Assembly: GCA_013297545.1 (NCBI GenBank) | Contig: JAAFHH010000204.1 | Location: 1-6,091, forward strand | Origin: Alphaproteobacteria bacterium | GTDB taxonomy: Bacteria; Pseudomonadota; Alphaproteobacteria; Elsterales; Elsteraceae | Direction of reading: 5' to 3' | Length of the DNA: 6,091 bases | Shown: positions 5,737-6,091 of the stretch, one piece after another | Layout: every line of letters starts with the position of its first letter | Position numbering within the stretch: position 1 is the stretch's first letter | Position numbers and translations under genes: made by a program | The notes under the pieces: model-generated | Told to the model about the DNA's origin: nothing | The model's database searches: none | What the model saw: only the letters and a program-made list of their open reading frames with translations

Positions 5737-5773
5737 CCTTGTAAATTATCCACGTTGTGGATGATTTACAAGG
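5737..5773. repeat. 37-bp near-perfect inverted repeat abutting the ATPase start codon
   Basis: The left arm, CCTTGTAAATTATCCAC (5737-5753), and right arm, GTGGATGATTTACAAGG (5757-5773), are reverse complements except at one pair (5748 against 5763: A facing G, where T would be needed) and are separated by GTT. Only 14 of 37 bases are G or C, in strongly GC-rich surroundings. The repeat ends exactly at the ATPase ATG (5736) and lies 9 bp from the ugd stop. No T-run follows on either strand, so it is not a standard terminator. Its size and placement suggest an operator for autoregulation, a translation-blocking hairpin, or a recognition site for the ATPase itself. Confidence 0.93.
5745..5771 (-). 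promoter_or_regulatory. Candidate promoter inside the inverted repeat, driving the ATPase gene
   Basis: On the minus strand, TTGTAA (5766-5771, 4 of 6 to TTGACA) is followed after 15 bp by GATAAT (5745-5750, 5 of 6 to TATAAT). The A of the ATG lies 9 nt after this -10, so transcription would start at or just before the start codon and give a leaderless mRNA. That fits the lack of a spaced ribosome site. The short spacer makes it tentative. Confidence 0.4.
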
Positions 5774-5782
5774 ATAACGCCC

Positions 5783-6091
5783 TTACACCGACGCGCGGCC
5801 GATGCAGCTGTAGCGGAAACCAGCCTCCGCCATCTGGGCTGGTTCGTAGACGTTGCGCAGGTCGACCATCACCGGGGCGGCCAGCAGCGACTTTACGCGC
5901 TTCAAGTCGAGGGAGCGGAATTCGTTCCATTCCGTCACGATCGCCAGCACATGGGCACCGCCCATGGTCTCGTAGGCGGTGTCGCAGAAGATCGTCTCGG
6001 CCGGCAGCAGCTTTTGCGCTTCGTGCATGCCTTCGGGATCGTAGGCGCGCACGGTTGCGCCAGCCTCGATCAGTGCTGGCACGATGTCGAG
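5783..6091 (-). CDS. ugd: UDP-glucose 6-dehydrogenase, C-terminal part
   Basis: The last 102 residues are present; the 5' part lies beyond the right edge, and the frame is open through base 6091. Ugd oxidises UDP-glucose to UDP-glucuronate with two NAD+, supplying precursors for exopolysaccharide, capsule or lipopolysaccharide. The fragment begins LDIVPALIEAGATVRAYDPEG and carries the C-terminal UDP-binding domain blocks AYDPEG (16-21), TEWNEFR (53-59) and DLRN (77-80), ending GFRYSCIGRASV. These are characteristic of bacterial Ugd of about 430-440 residues. A GTG at 6082 is an internal valine codon, not a start. The gene ends normally with TAA, 9 bp before the inverted repeat and 46 bp before the ATPase ATG. 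Confidence 0.94.
   Translation of the reverse strand, partial: LDIVPALIEAGATVRAYDPEGMHEAQKLLPAETIFCDTAYETMGGAHVLAIVTEWNEFRSLDLKRVKSLLAAPVMVDLRNVYEPAQMAEAGFRYSCIGRASV

Noticed and set aside
5737..5773. The inverted repeat as an intrinsic terminator of ugd
   Set aside because: The stem is long, but no T-run follows in the ugd direction; the next bases are the ATPase start codon and coding sequence. Some attenuation of read-through remains possible.
5783..6082. GTG at 6082 as the start of a 99-residue gene
   Set aside because: The frame continues to the window edge and the upstream codons (L-D-I) continue the Ugd sequence, so this is an internal valine in a truncated ugd.

Overview
The window is GC-rich DNA from what is most likely an alphaproteobacterium, perhaps Rhodospirillales-like. 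The clearest lineage marker is the DUF1465/RcdA-type gene, a family I know essentially from Alphaproteobacteria. The ArgB, UDP-glucose dehydrogenase and DUF3429 proteins also fit. I cannot name a genus from the sequence. Genes are packed tightly on both strands. There are nine credible protein genes, two of them cut by the window edges, and no tRNA, rRNA, CRISPR array or insertion sequence was seen.

Left part (1-1642, all on the minus strand): a metallopeptidase of the HExxHxxGxSD type lies directly upstream of argB (N-acetylglutamate kinase), with an ATGA overlap at the junction. After argB, still leftward, comes the first 47 codons of a secreted protein with a clear signal peptide. Middle (1643-3330): a 69-bp divergent gap holds an 8-bp inverted repeat. 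From it a plus-strand pair runs rightward: pterin-4a-carbinolamine dehydratase (phhB) and, 3 bp later, a DUF3429 membrane protein. This pair meets a leftward pair tail to tail: a 4HBT hotdog thioesterase followed by a DUF1465/RcdA-like protein. The facing ends overlap by 8 bp.

Right part (3331-6091): an 88-bp divergent gap separates the thioesterase from a plus-strand six-helix potassium channel that has both a charged S4 segment and a cyclic-nucleotide-binding domain. Its stop codon shares a CTAG tetranucleotide with the stop of a minus-strand AAA_14/DUF4143 ATPase. Upstream of the ATPase is the 3' end of ugd (UDP-glucose 6-dehydrogenase), cut by the right edge.

The most interesting element is a 37-bp, AT-rich, almost perfect inverted repeat (17-bp arms, 3-bp centre, one mismatch). 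It lies directly against the ATPase start codon and fills most of the 46-bp gap after ugd. It contains a -10-like hexamer placed so that the ATPase mRNA could be leaderless, and each arm carries a DnaA-box-like word. The ATPase has an intact Walker A/B and, at its C-terminus, an E-x-D...E-x-K pattern like that of PD-(D/E)XK nucleases. The repeat and the ATPase look like one self-controlled accessory unit placed between housekeeping genes. That is an inference. The rest is ordinary metabolism: arginine synthesis, pterin recycling, UDP-glucuronate supply and acyl-CoA hydrolysis, plus one membrane signalling channel.
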